This document shows positions 1 through 8,005 of a stretch of DNA of 64,000 bases, in pieces. This DNA comes from Clostridia bacterium. Its GTDB lineage: Bacteria; Bacillota; Clostridia; Oscillospirales; CAG-382. The notes beneath the pieces are model-generated. The model did not search any database and was not told where the DNA came from. It saw only the letters and a list, made by a program, of their open reading frames with translations. Position numbers and translations under genes: made by a program. Each line of letters opens with the position of its first letter. Position 1 is the first letter of the stretch. The stretch lies in assembly GCA_017429165.1 (NCBI GenBank), contig JAFRPL010000036.1, positions 126,474-190,473 of the forward strand. The letters are read 5' to 3'.

Positions 1-43
1 ATCGTAAAAGAAATAAAAGACAGAGCATAAATAGTTCCGTAAA

Positions 44-79
44 GCGCGGGCAGGGAAAAGACCTGCCCGCGCTTTTTTT
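44..79 (+). terminator. Intrinsic terminator of an upstream gene
   Basis: An 11-base stem (GCGCGGGCAGG / CCTGCCCGCGC) with a short A-rich loop is followed by seven T residues. It ends transcription of a gene lying before the window and isolates bioY. Confidence 0.85.
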
Positions 80-87
80 GCTCTGAA

Positions 88-115
88 TTGTCAACTAAAA
101 TTTTAATAATAATAT
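88..115 (+). promoter_or_regulatory. Probable promoter of bioY
   Basis: TTGTCA (88-93) and TAATAT (110-115) are separated by 16 bases, about 60 bases before the bioY start. The -35 overlaps TTGTCAAC, which resembles one half of a Firmicute BirA operator; I do not see the second half-site, so biotin control is only a suggestion. Confidence 0.5.
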
Positions 116-174
116 AGATTCCTCGCCGCTTACGGTTTTATAATCCGCTATGGCAATAATAAATCGAGGCGCTT

Positions 175-723
175 ATGAAAAGAAAAAACAAGATAATAAT
201 ACTTACGCTCACAGCTATGTTCACCGCCGTTATCGCCATGCTGTCGCAAATAAGCATTCCGATGCCCGCAGGCGTTCCGCTTACGCTGCAGACTTTCGCC
301 ATAGCGTTGTGCGGATATACGCTCGGAAAAAAATACGCCGCGATCTCGGTCGTCGCATACCTTTTCCTGGGGCTTATCGGAGTCCCGGTGTTTACCGGGT
401 TCAAAGGCGGCCCCGGCGTGTTCGCGAGCTATACCGGCGGATTTCTTATAGGATTTGTTTTTATGGCTTTCATATGCGGGATATTCGCCGGGAAAGGAAA
501 ACGCGTTATGGCGCTGATACTCGGCGCGCCGGCGCTGATAGCGTGCCACCTGCCCGGCGTGATATGGTTTTCGCATATCACAGGAACGGATATCCTTACG
601 TCGTTCCTCACCGTATCGCTGCCGTTCTTATTAAAAGACGCCGCTTCGGTGTGCCTTGCATGGGCGATCGGCGGCAGCCTTAACGAGCTTATATGCGAAA
701 AAATGAACGTTTCGTTGCGATAA
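175..723 (+). CDS. bioY: Biotin transporter substrate-binding subunit BioY
   Basis: BioY is the S component of an energy-coupling-factor importer; it binds biotin in the membrane and works alone or with a shared EcfAAT module. The 182-residue protein matches the family length and is almost entirely hydrophobic, with about six membrane segments. The family motif GVPVFTGFKGGPGVFASYTGG-like stretch lies near residues 69-89 (PVF.G..GGPG....TGG). No EcfA/T genes and no biotin synthesis genes are nearby, so the strain probably scavenges biotin and supplies the energising module from elsewhere. The start is the ATG at 175, preceded by GAGGCGCTT. Confidence 0.93.
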   Translation: MKRKNKIIILTLTAMFTAVIAMLSQISIPMPAGVPLTLQTFAIALCGYTLGKKYAAISVVAYLFLGLIGVPVFTGFKGGPGVFASYTGGFLIGFVFMAFICGIFAGKGKRVMALILGAPALIACHLPGVIWFSHITGTDILTSFLTVSLPFLLKDAASVCLAWAIGGSLNELICEKMNVSLR

Positions 724-744
724 CGTTATTTTTCGCATAATTAC

Positions 745-773
745 TTGCTTTTTCGCGCGTTGTTTGATATAAT
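745..773 (+). promoter_or_regulatory. Promoter of the CapA-like gene
   Basis: TTGCTT (745-750), 17-base spacer, TATAAT (768-773), 36 bases before the ATG at 810. The -10 is perfect and the -35 is a partial match. Confidence 0.65.
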
Positions 774-809
774 GACCGGGCAGGAAATACTTTGCTGAAA
801 GGTAAGCCC

Positions 810-2444
810 ATGAAAATCAAGATTATCTTAACGGCGGCCGCGCTGTTAACGGCGCTGCTGCTCGCATATACGCTCGCTTCGTGCGGGCCCGGCGAACACG
901 ACCACATTTATGAGCTTGCTCGTACCGAAAACGCCACGTGTTCCGAAAACGGCGCCAACGTCTACCGCTGCACGGTCTGCGGCGAGGAAAGCCGCGAGAT
1001 CACCGAAACGCTGCCACACATATACAGCCGGATGATATACGATCCTACCTGTACCGAAGAAGGGTATATACTCTATACCTGCGATATCTGCGGCCATACC
1101 GAAAAAGAGCCGATCCCGGCGCTGGGACACGAATACGGCGAAACGTCCGTCATCGTGACTCCCACCGAAGAAAACACCGGCATAGGCAAACACGTCTGCT
1201 CGCGTTGCGGGCACACCGAACAGTTCGTTATGGAAAAGCTTCCGCATACGCACGTATATAACGTTGCGGAAGTTCCCGGCACCTGCCTTGAATACCCCAA
1301 AACGGTATACACCTGCGAAAAATGCGGCTATTCATACGAAGAAGTTTCGCCCGAACCCGGCCCGCATACGTACGGCATGTGGGAAGAGACCGTAAAGCCC
1401 ACGCTCACGTCGGAGGGCGAATCCAAACGCAAATGTGCGCTCTGCGGCGCCGAAGAGACGCGCGCCGTGGCAAAGCTGAGTTTTGAAGTCCCCGATGAAA
1501 CGCCCGTTACGGGCATAGAAAACCACATAGACACACACGTAGTGATGTCGTTCGTGGGCGACTGCATGCTCGCTTCTGAGCGCGACAGGGACACAACCAA
1601 CGCTTTCAAGTATTACGCAAAGGAAAAAGACCCCGAGTATTTCTTTGAAAAAGTGAAGGATTATTTCGGCACGGACGATTTTACCGTAGTCAATCTTGAA
1701 AACGTGCTTACCGATAAGAAACTGACCGAGATCCCAAAATCCGGCTCCAAGGTCTACTGGTATAGAGGGCCGACTTCTAACGCCGGCATCCTCACACACG
1801 GCAGCGTCGAAGGCGTTACTTTTGCCAACAACCACGCCAACGATTACGGTAGACAAGGGTATCTCGATACTATCGAAGCGATCGAAAACGCCGGATTGAA
1901 CTACGGCGTGAACGGCAGGATATCGTATTACACCAAAGACGGTTTCCGCGTTGCGGTGATCTGCTGCACGCTGTACGGTTCGTATCAGACCGACGACGTC
2001 ATAGAAAGCGTGGAAGAAGCGTCCGCGCGTTCGGATTATCAGGTCGTCTATTTCCACGGCGGCGAAATGTATTCCTACGCGCCTGAATCGTGGATGGTCA
2101 AGGCGGTGCATGCCATAGTGGACGCGGGCGCCGACTGCGTGCTGGGCGCGCATCCTCACGTCCTACGCCCGTACGAGTACTATAATGGCGCGCATATTGT
2201 CTATTCGCTCGGCAATTTCTGCTACGGCGGAAAGAACTATCCCATAAACGCCACGCTCATTTTCCAACTCGATCTCGAAGTGACAGACGGAAAACTCGCG
2301 AGCGTCACGCCTGTATTCATTCCGTGCTACGTCTATACCGGCAAAATGAACAACTATCAACCGGCGGTGATGCCCGAAGGCAAAGACAAACAGCAGGTGC
2401 TGGATTTCCTCGAAGGTAAAGTCAAGCTGCCTTATATTGAATGA
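810..2444 (+). CDS. CapA-family metallophosphatase lipoprotein with cysteine repeats
   Basis: About 544 residues. The start at 810 is preferred over the in-frame TTG at 792 because GAAAGG lies just upstream and a lipoprotein signal follows (hydrophobic stretch, then LASC with Cys25). Residues about 30-225 hold five imperfect repeats of roughly 45 residues built on H-x-Y ... TC ... Y-x-C-x-x-CG, which look like small metal- or disulfide-stabilised knuckles. The C-terminal half is a CapA/PgsA-type calcineurin-like domain: FVGDCML, VVNLEN, ANNHANDYG, GAHPH and YSLGNF. CapA homologues act in poly-gamma-glutamate or capsule assembly, but no capB/C genes are here, so the substrate is unknown. It is a single-gene unit between its own promoter and a terminator. 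Confidence 0.85.
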   Translation: MKIKIILTAAALLTALLLAYTLASCGPGEHDHIYELARTENATCSENGANVYRCTVCGEESREITETLPHIYSRMIYDPTCTEEGYILYTCDICGHTEKEPIPALGHEYGETSVIVTPTEENTGIGKHVCSRCGHTEQFVMEKLPHTHVYNVAEVPGTCLEYPKTVYTCEKCGYSYEEVSPEPGPHTYGMWEETVKPTLTSEGESKRKCALCGAEETRAVAKLSFEVPDETPVTGIENHIDTHVVMSFVGDCMLASERDRDTTNAFKYYAKEKDPEYFFEKVKDYFGTDDFTVVNLENVLTDKKLTEIPKSGSKVYWYRGPTSNAGILTHGSVEGVTFANNHANDYGRQGYLDTIEAIENAGLNYGVNGRISYYTKDGFRVAVICCTLYGSYQTDDVIESVEEASARSDYQVVYFHGGEMYSYAPESWMVKAVHAIVDAGADCVLGAHPHVLRPYEYYNGAHIVYSLGNFCYGGKNYPINATLIFQLDLEVTDGKLASVTPVFIPCYVYTGKMNNYQPAVMPEGKDKQQVLDFLEGKVKLPYIE

Positions 2445-2459
2445 TCAGACAAAAAGTTT

Positions 2460-2490
2460 CGGGGACCGGATTTCCGGTCCCCGATTCTTG
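2460..2490. terminator. Terminator between convergent genes
   Basis: CGGGGACCGGA / TCCGGTCCCCG forms an 11-base stem with a tiny loop. T-rich sequence follows it on both strands, so it can serve both the CapA gene (+) and the symporter gene (-). Confidence 0.8.
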
Positions 2491-2499
2491 TTATTCAAC

Positions 2500-4068
2500 T
2501 CAATCTATAAGCGAGGTCTTCTGCGAAACTTCGACTTTCTTATCGTAGCAGGCGAACATACCGTCCACCGCGATCTTATCGCACTTTGGCGTGAACAGGC
2601 TCACCACGGGAACTATGATGAGTCCGGCGATCATGGCGAACGCGCCGCAGTTGATCGGCGACTGCAGCACGGCGGGGAACGCAGAGCGAAACAGCATATT
2701 CGCTATCATTACGCCCGAACCGAACACAAAGCAGACCCAGCACGCGGCTTTGGTGACTCGTTTGCTGTAAAGCCCGTATAGGAACGGCGCAAGGAAAGCT
2801 CCGGCGAGCGCGCCCCACGAAACGCCCATAAGCTGAGCGATATATTTGACGGCTTCGTTCGTGCTTTTGACCTGATATACGGCAATGAGCGCCGATATCG
2901 CTATGAACACGACTATGAATATCCTTATTATCAGCACCTGCTTTTTCTCGTCCATCTTCTTAATGAACGTGCCCTTGAGGAAGTCGATCGTAAGGGTTGA
3001 AGAAGAGGCGATGACGAGCGAAGAAAGCGTTGACGTCGACGCGGAAAGCACGAGTATCATCACTATTGCGATAAGCAAATCCGGCAGGGAAGACAACATG
3101 CCGGGAATAACCGAGTCAAACCCTTCGGCGGGTACGAGTGCACCGGTCGCATCGGTCGCGGTTGCAATATTTGCAAGTCTGCCGAAACCGCCGAGGAAAT
3201 AGCATCCTCCCGCGACGACCACGGCAAAGATCGTGGAAATGACCGTGCCTTTTTTAATGGATTCTTCGCTTTTGATGGCGTAGAATTTCTGCACCATCTG
3301 CGGGAGCCCCCATGTACCGAGCGAGGTGAGAATCACGACTCCGAACAGGTTGAGCGGGTCCGGTCCGAAGAACGAGGCAAACGCGCCGGGCATATCGCTC
3401 GCCGCCGCGTCGCTGACTTTAGCCATTTCCGCAAGCGACGCCGTAAATCCACCGTGCGTACCGAGCACCGCGGCGATAACAGCGACTATACCTATAAGCA
3501 TTATCATTCCCTGTATAAAGTCGTTTATCGCCGTAGCCATATATCCGCCGGCGATGACGTAAATGCCGGTGAGCACCGACATAACGACTATACACCAGAC
3601 GTAATCAATGCCGAAAGCCATCTCGAACAGACGCGAGAGGCCGTTATATAGCGACGCGGTGTATGGGATGAGGAAAACGAAAGTTATCACCGAAGCGCCG
3701 AGCTTCAGCCCTTTTGAATCGAACCGCTTGCCGAAAAAGTCCGGCATTGTGGAAGAATTGAGATACTGCGTCATAATGCGTGTACGTCTGCCGAGTATGA
3801 CCCACGCGAGCAGAGAACCGACGAGCGCGTTGCCGAGCCCGATCCACGTCGCGGCTATACCGTATTTCCAGCCGAACTGTCCGGCATAGCCGATAAATAT
3901 GACGGCGGAAAAATACGACGTACCGTAAGCGAAAGCAGTGAGCCACGGGCCCACGCTGCGCCCGCCCAGAACGAATCCGTTCACGTCGGTGGCGTGGCGG
4001 CGGCAGTACAGCCCTACTCCCACCATGACCGCAAAGAACAATACGGTCATCAAGATCTTGATTACCAT
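2500..4068 (-). CDS. Sodium:solute symporter (SSS family)
   Basis: A 522-residue polytopic protein with about 13 membrane segments, the usual size for SSS/PutP-like sodium-coupled importers. Diagnostic features are the N-terminal DVNGFVLGGRSVGPWLTAF region, YGTSYFSAVIFIG in the second segment, and GGYMATAINDFIQG in the middle, the latter typical of proline/pantothenate-type members. The start at 4068 is chosen over upstream in-frame ATGs because GAGGTGATAAA sits immediately before it and the preceding 42 codons have no hydrophobic or conserved content. The transported solute cannot be told from sequence; the neighbour upstream on the same strand is a 5'-nucleotidase-like enzyme behind a terminator, so co-transcription is not indicated. 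Confidence 0.9.
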   Translation of the reverse strand: MVIKILMTVLFFAVMVGVGLYCRRHATDVNGFVLGGRSVGPWLTAFAYGTSYFSAVIFIGYAGQFGWKYGIAATWIGLGNALVGSLLAWVILGRRTRIMTQYLNSSTMPDFFGKRFDSKGLKLGASVITFVFLIPYTASLYNGLSRLFEMAFGIDYVWCIVVMSVLTGIYVIAGGYMATAINDFIQGMIMLIGIVAVIAAVLGTHGGFTASLAEMAKVSDAAASDMPGAFASFFGPDPLNLFGVVILTSLGTWGLPQMVQKFYAIKSEESIKKGTVISTIFAVVVAGGCYFLGGFGRLANIATATDATGALVPAEGFDSVIPGMLSSLPDLLIAIVMILVLSASTSTLSSLVIASSSTLTIDFLKGTFIKKMDEKKQVLIIRIFIVVFIAISALIAVYQVKSTNEAVKYIAQLMGVSWGALAGAFLAPFLYGLYSKRVTKAACWVCFVFGSGVMIANMLFRSAFPAVLQSPINCGAFAMIAGLIIVPVVSLFTPKCDKIAVDGMFACYDKKVEVSQKTSLID

Positions 4069-4193
4069 TTTATCACCTCGTACAGAGATTGCGCATGAAT
4101 ATTTTTTAATATTATAGCGTATAATTATCGATCTTTCAATATTTTTCAGCACAAAAAATGCAAAAATGTGCCGTTTTTTTTGTATATAACACA

Positions 4194-4219
4194 AAAATCG
4201 GCGGAGCTTACGCTTCGCC
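4194..4219 (-). terminator. Terminator of the 5'-nucleotidase-like gene
   Basis: Arms GGCGGAGC (4200-4207) and GCTTCGCC (4212-4219), followed in the minus direction by ATTTTT. It lies just after the stop codon at 4238. Confidence 0.65.
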
Positions 4220-4237
4220 GCCTTTGTTTTGGCTCAC

Positions 4238-5707
4238 CTATTCCAGTATCGTTATCCTGCCGTCGATCTTCGCGTCGAGGTTATCGTTTGTAGAAAAATA
4301 CTCCTCAATAATATTGGTCTCGGAAGTCGCAACGGTCCGTGGTTTCATATTTTTCTGGACCTCTTTGAGCGGGATCCCGAAAAACTGGTCGAAGTTTTTG
4401 AAGTGATAATGCTGCAGACCGATCTTGATTATCATATCGTCCTTTACAGGTTCGCCGTTGAACGTGAGCGATTCGATGGTGTGGGTCGATTTACGGTATG
4501 TTATGCGCAGCGCTTTGGATATCTGGTAAAACTCCGTCTCTCCCACCCAGGCGTCGTCGCGCATCAGGTATTGCATCATTTGCCTGAGCTGCGCTCCGGT
4601 GACCGCCACCATATGGATCTGACCGTCGAAAGGCGTGTTTTCGAGCATATCGGCATATTCCACTATCGGGCCCATCTCCTGTTTGCGGATACTGCCCGAG
4701 CCGAAGAACATCACGTCGAAACTTGCTTCCCACGCCATAAGATCCGCATACAGGTCACCCATCTCGGTCTCCTGCTCGCGGCAGGGATGTGTAAGTTTGC
4801 GCGCAAAGCGCGTGACCACGCGTTTATATTTGCTGTCGGTTTCGGTGCGGTAGCTGTCTATAAGATCTTCCATCACCGGATCTTTGGGAGCCGTATCTTC
4901 GTTAATGGGGACGCATTTCCATTTGAACGCCTTGATCTCTTTGTCCTGCGTGTCGTATTCAAGGTCTATGCGTCCGACCTGCGTCGTACCAGAACCCGCC
5001 TGCACTATCGGAATGCCGTTCACTACGGTCGGCTTTTCCAGCAGCGTATGCGAATGTCCGCCTATTATCATATCCACGCCCCATTCGGGATCGAGTTTTT
5101 CGGCGAGCTTTATATCGTTATCATAGCCGATATGTGTCAGCAGCACGGTCATATCCGTATTCACCGTACGGTAGTTGTCGCATATTATGCCCACTTCTTT
5201 TGCCGCGGATTCAAGATCTATGAACGAACCGATTATCTTCTCGCTTCTCGTGGAAGCCAGCACTTCGTCTGTGAGTATGCCTATAAAGAGAATACGCATA
5301 CCGCTTCGTTCAACATTGATATAAGGAGTGAATACGCGCGCGTTGTTCATCGTGACGAACAGGTTCGCGTTGACGATGGGGAACTTGGCGCATTTTTCAA
5401 GGAACAGCAAGTGTGCAAATCCGTAATCCACCTCGTGGTTGCCGACCGTCGTGACGTCGGGCCCGAGGTTGTTCATAAGGTCGATGGTGGAAAGCCCCTG
5501 GTATTCGGAATCGATTATGGAGCCGCGGAACATATCGCCCGCTATGGCGTAGATCACGTTCTGCCTTTCTTCGCGGACTTTGTTGACATAGCCCGAAAGA
5601 CGGCACAGACCGCCGGTCTCCTTGCCGTTTTCTTCTTTGGGCAGAAAATCGCCGTGCAGGTCGTTGGAATGCAGGATAGTCAGTTTCTTGATGCTGTCTT
5701 CAGCCAT
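4238..5707 (-). CDS. 5'-nucleotidase / UshA-like metallophosphatase
   Basis: 489 residues with the two-domain plan of the UshA family. The N-terminal calcineurin-like metal centre is complete: HSNDLHGD (13-20), AGDMF (56-60), GNHE (89-92), an LLTHIG histidine and GGHSHT. The C-terminal 5'-nucleotidase domain follows (about 290-480) with DLYADLMAW and a GSGSIR segment in place of the usual N-G-G-x-R. Family members hydrolyse nucleotides, UDP-sugars or related phosphoesters. Oddly there is no signal peptide: the protein begins MAEDSIKKLTILHSND, whereas most UshA proteins are exported, so it probably acts in the cytoplasm. The ATG is preceded by AAGGGGAAAAATCC. Confidence 0.85.
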   Translation of the reverse strand: MAEDSIKKLTILHSNDLHGDFLPKEENGKETGGLCRLSGYVNKVREERQNVIYAIAGDMFRGSIIDSEYQGLSTIDLMNNLGPDVTTVGNHEVDYGFAHLLFLEKCAKFPIVNANLFVTMNNARVFTPYINVERSGMRILFIGILTDEVLASTRSEKIIGSFIDLESAAKEVGIICDNYRTVNTDMTVLLTHIGYDNDIKLAEKLDPEWGVDMIIGGHSHTLLEKPTVVNGIPIVQAGSGTTQVGRIDLEYDTQDKEIKAFKWKCVPINEDTAPKDPVMEDLIDSYRTETDSKYKRVVTRFARKLTHPCREQETEMGDLYADLMAWEASFDVMFFGSGSIRKQEMGPIVEYADMLENTPFDGQIHMVAVTGAQLRQMMQYLMRDDAWVGETEFYQISKALRITYRKSTHTIESLTFNGEPVKDDMIIKIGLQHYHFKNFDQFFGIPLKEVQKNMKPRTVATSETNIIEEYFSTNDNLDAKIDGRITILE

Positions 5708-5782
5708 TGGATTTTTCCCCTTTGCGTTTTTCTTTGATTATACAGGATACGCGCTTTTTTGTCAATACCGAACGCGGGGCGA

Positions 5783-5813
5783 AAAAAGCCGAAAAGCAAC
5801 GCGCTTTTCGGCT
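5783..5813 (-). terminator. Terminator of fucO
   Basis: AGCCGAAAAGC / GCTTTTCGGCT stem (5787-5797 and 5803-5813), followed on the minus strand by TTTTTTC. It directly follows the fucO stop codon. Confidence 0.85.
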
Positions 5814-5831
5814 ATTTTATTTGTTTTATTA

Positions 5832-6980
5832 TCAGAGCTGGCTTCTGTAAAGCTCGACTATCTCTTCCACGTTCGTCTCTCTGGGATTGCCGGGACGGCA
5901 GGCGTCGGCGTACGCGGATTCGGCGAGGAAGCGGATATCGGATTCCTTGAGTATGCCGCGCAGGTTTTCGGGGATCCCTACGTCTTTGGAAAGCTTGCGT
6001 ACTTCGGCTATGGTGGCGTCCGCGGCTTCTGCGTCGTTCATGGAATCGATGCCTTGTACTTCCATGGCTCTGCCTATAGCGCGATAGCGTTCGCCGCTAA
6101 CCGATTTGTTGTATTCAAGACCGACGGGCAGGAGTATTGCGCAAGCCACGCCGTGCGGCGTATCATAGAGCGCAGAAAGGCCGTGAGCCATGCTGTGGAC
6201 TATACCGAGCCCCACGTTGGAAAAGCCCATACCGGCTATATACTGGCCGAGCGCCATTCCTTCACGTCCCTCGGGAGTGTTCTGAACCGCGCCGCGAAGG
6301 TTCTTTGCGATAAGATGAATGGCTTCCAGATGGAACATATCGCTTATGGTGCAATGAGCTTTGGTGATATATCCTTCTATGGCGTGCGTCAGCGCGTCCA
6401 TACCGGTCGCAGCCGTAAGGCTCTTGGGCATGGTAGACATCATATCGGGATCGACGACTGCGATATCGGGGATATCGTTGGTATCTACGCAAACGAATTT
6501 GCGTTTCTTTTCAACGTCGGTGATAACGTAGTTGATAGTGACTTCCGCAGCGGTGCCGGCAGTCGTGGGAACGGCTATGGTGAATACCGCGTGCTTTTTG
6601 GTGGGAGCGACGCCTTCGAGCGAGCGCACGTCGGCGAATTCAGGGTTGTTGGCGATAATGCCTATTGCTTTTGCGGTGTCCATGCTGGAGCCGCCGCCGA
6701 GAGCGATGATGCAGTCGGCGCCGGAACGCTTGAAGGCGTCTACGCCGTTTTTGACGTTTTCAATAGTGGGGTTGGGTTTGATATCGCTGAAAACCGTGTA
6801 AGGGAATCCTGCTTTTTCGAGCAAATCGGTGACTTTTGCGGTCACTCCGAATTTGATAAGGTCTGCGTCGGATGTAACGAACGCTTTTTTGAAGCCCCGG
6901 GCTTTGAGTTCGGGCACGATGTTTTCTATCGCTCCGTGTCCGTGATAAGAAATCGAGTTCAGTACAATGCGGTCTGCCAT
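5832..6980 (-). CDS. fucO: Lactaldehyde reductase / 1,2-propanediol oxidoreductase (iron-dependent alcohol dehydrogenase)
   Basis: 382 residues, group III iron-dependent alcohol dehydrogenase. It resembles E. coli FucO through its whole length, for example the shared segments NNPEFADVRSLEG, PTTAGTAAEVTINYVITD, KFVCVD and GQYIAGMGFSNVGLGIVH. The Gly-rich nucleotide motif GGGSSMDTAKAIG and the metal ligands (D and H in TGMDALTHAIEG, H in IVHSMAHG and H in DTPHGV) are all present. FucO reduces L-lactaldehyde to 1,2-propanediol during fucose or rhamnose fermentation; no other fucose genes are in the window, so it may serve general aldehyde reduction. The start at 6980 has GGAGG seven bases upstream; the 32 codons before it are the transcribed leader. 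Confidence 0.88.
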   Translation of the reverse strand: MADRIVLNSISYHGHGAIENIVPELKARGFKKAFVTSDADLIKFGVTAKVTDLLEKAGFPYTVFSDIKPNPTIENVKNGVDAFKRSGADCIIALGGGSSMDTAKAIGIIANNPEFADVRSLEGVAPTKKHAVFTIAVPTTAGTAAEVTINYVITDVEKKRKFVCVDTNDIPDIAVVDPDMMSTMPKSLTAATGMDALTHAIEGYITKAHCTISDMFHLEAIHLIAKNLRGAVQNTPEGREGMALGQYIAGMGFSNVGLGIVHSMAHGLSALYDTPHGVACAILLPVGLEYNKSVSGERYRAIGRAMEVQGIDSMNDAEAADATIAEVRKLSKDVGIPENLRGILKESDIRFLAESAYADACRPGNPRETNVEEIVELYRSQL

Positions 6981-7012
6981 TTGTATACCTCCGTTATTTT
7001 GATACTTTAAAT

Positions 7013-7041
7013 ATAATACCTTATCCGTCGCCGTTTGTAAA
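7013..7041 (-). promoter_or_regulatory. Promoter of fucO
   Basis: Minus strand TTTACA (7036-7041), 17-base spacer, TATTAT (7013-7018), 33 bases before the ATG at 6980. Confidence 0.65.
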
Positions 7042-7150
7042 CAGTATTTTTGCATTTTAACAAAATATTTACGCATTCGGCAATATTATAAGAATATTTA
7101 CGCTATATTTTGTATCTTTTTTGCGCCCGGATTTTAATCCGCCGCGTACG

Positions 7151-7160
7151 GGGCAAAATG
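7151..7160 (+). promoter_or_regulatory. Possible sigma-F/G type -10 element before sigG
   Basis: GGGCAAAATG matches the forespore-sigma -10 pattern GGNNANAHTR and lies 28 bases before the sigG start. I see no good GYATA -35 about 15 bases upstream, so this is weak; in Bacillus, sigG is read by sigma F. Confidence 0.3.
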
Positions 7161-7188
7161 ATATCGACGAATATCACGGAGGCCCCGT

Positions 7189-7959
7189 ATGTACAACAAA
7201 GTGGAAATCTGCGGCATAAACACCTCACGGCTCATAACGATATCCGAAACCGAAAAACGCGAACTGCTCGCTAAAGCACGTGCCGGCGATAAGCTCGCCC
7301 GCGAAAAGATGATCAACGCCAACCTCAAGCTCGTGCTTTCGGTCATACAGTCGTTTTCATCGCGTACCGTCTGCGCCGACGATATGTTCCAGGTCGGCTG
7401 CATAGGACTTATAAAAGCAGTGGATAACTTCGATCTCGGGCAGGACGTAAGGTTTTCGACCTACGCCGTACCTATGATAATCGGCGAAATACGCCGCTTT
7501 CTGCGGGACGATAATCACATCCGAGTCTCGCGTTCCGTGCGTGACACCGCATTCAAGGCGCTTAGAGTCAAGGACGAGCTTTCGGTCGCTCTTGCACGCG
7601 ATCCGACTCCCGACGAGATCGCCGAAAAAATAGGGGTCCCGGCAAGGGAAGTGGTCTCGGCGTTAAACGCAATTATGGAACCCGTCTCGCTTTACGAACC
7701 GGTTTACACCGAAAACGGCGACAGTCTTTACGTTATGGATCAGATAAGCGATAAAGTCAACACCGACGAAAACTGGATCACCGATATCGCAGTGAGCGAA
7801 GCGGTGAAAAAACTGACCGAACGCGAAAAACGCATACTCGCGCTTCGGTTTTACTCGGGGAAAACGCAGACCGAGGTATCAAAAGAGATAGGCATATCCC
7901 AGGCGCAGATATCGCGCATAGAAAAGAGCGCGCTCAACAAAATAAGAGACGAACTGTAA
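7189..7959 (+). CDS. sigG: RNA polymerase sporulation sigma factor G
   Basis: 256 residues, close in length and sequence to Bacillus SigG. The N-terminus NKVEICGINTSRL corresponds to the SigG-specific gin/SpoIIAB-binding region. Region 2 is LKLVLSVIQSF...DDMFQVGCIGLIKAVDNFDL...FSTYAVPMIIGEIRRFLRDDN; region 3 spans about 105-165 and region 4 includes the helix-turn-helix KTQTEVSKEIGISQAQISRIEKSAL. SigG directs late forespore transcription (small acid-soluble proteins, germination proteins). The usual spoIIG genes (spoIIGA, sigE) are not adjacent, so the gene stands alone here. The start ATG is preceded by CGGAGGCCCCGT. Confidence 0.92.
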   Translation: MYNKVEICGINTSRLITISETEKRELLAKARAGDKLAREKMINANLKLVLSVIQSFSSRTVCADDMFQVGCIGLIKAVDNFDLGQDVRFSTYAVPMIIGEIRRFLRDDNHIRVSRSVRDTAFKALRVKDELSVALARDPTPDEIAEKIGVPAREVVSALNAIMEPVSLYEPVYTENGDSLYVMDQISDKVNTDENWITDIAVSEAVKKLTEREKRILALRFYSGKTQTEVSKEIGISQAQISRIEKSALNKIRDEL

Positions 7960-7973
7960 CGCGGCGACGAAAA

Positions 7974-8005
7974 AAGCAGACTGTTCAAAGTCTGCTTCTT
8001 TTTTT
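7974..8005 (+). terminator. Terminator of sigG
   Basis: AGCAGAC / GTCTGCT stem followed by TCTTTTTTT. It overlaps the stop codon of the convergent histidine kinase gene. Confidence 0.85.

Noticed and set aside
88..130. Complete BirA operator before bioY
   Set aside because: Only one half-site can be seen.
4229..5737. A 502-codon plus-strand frame
   Set aside because: Antisense to the well-supported 5'-nucleotidase gene, with no family match.
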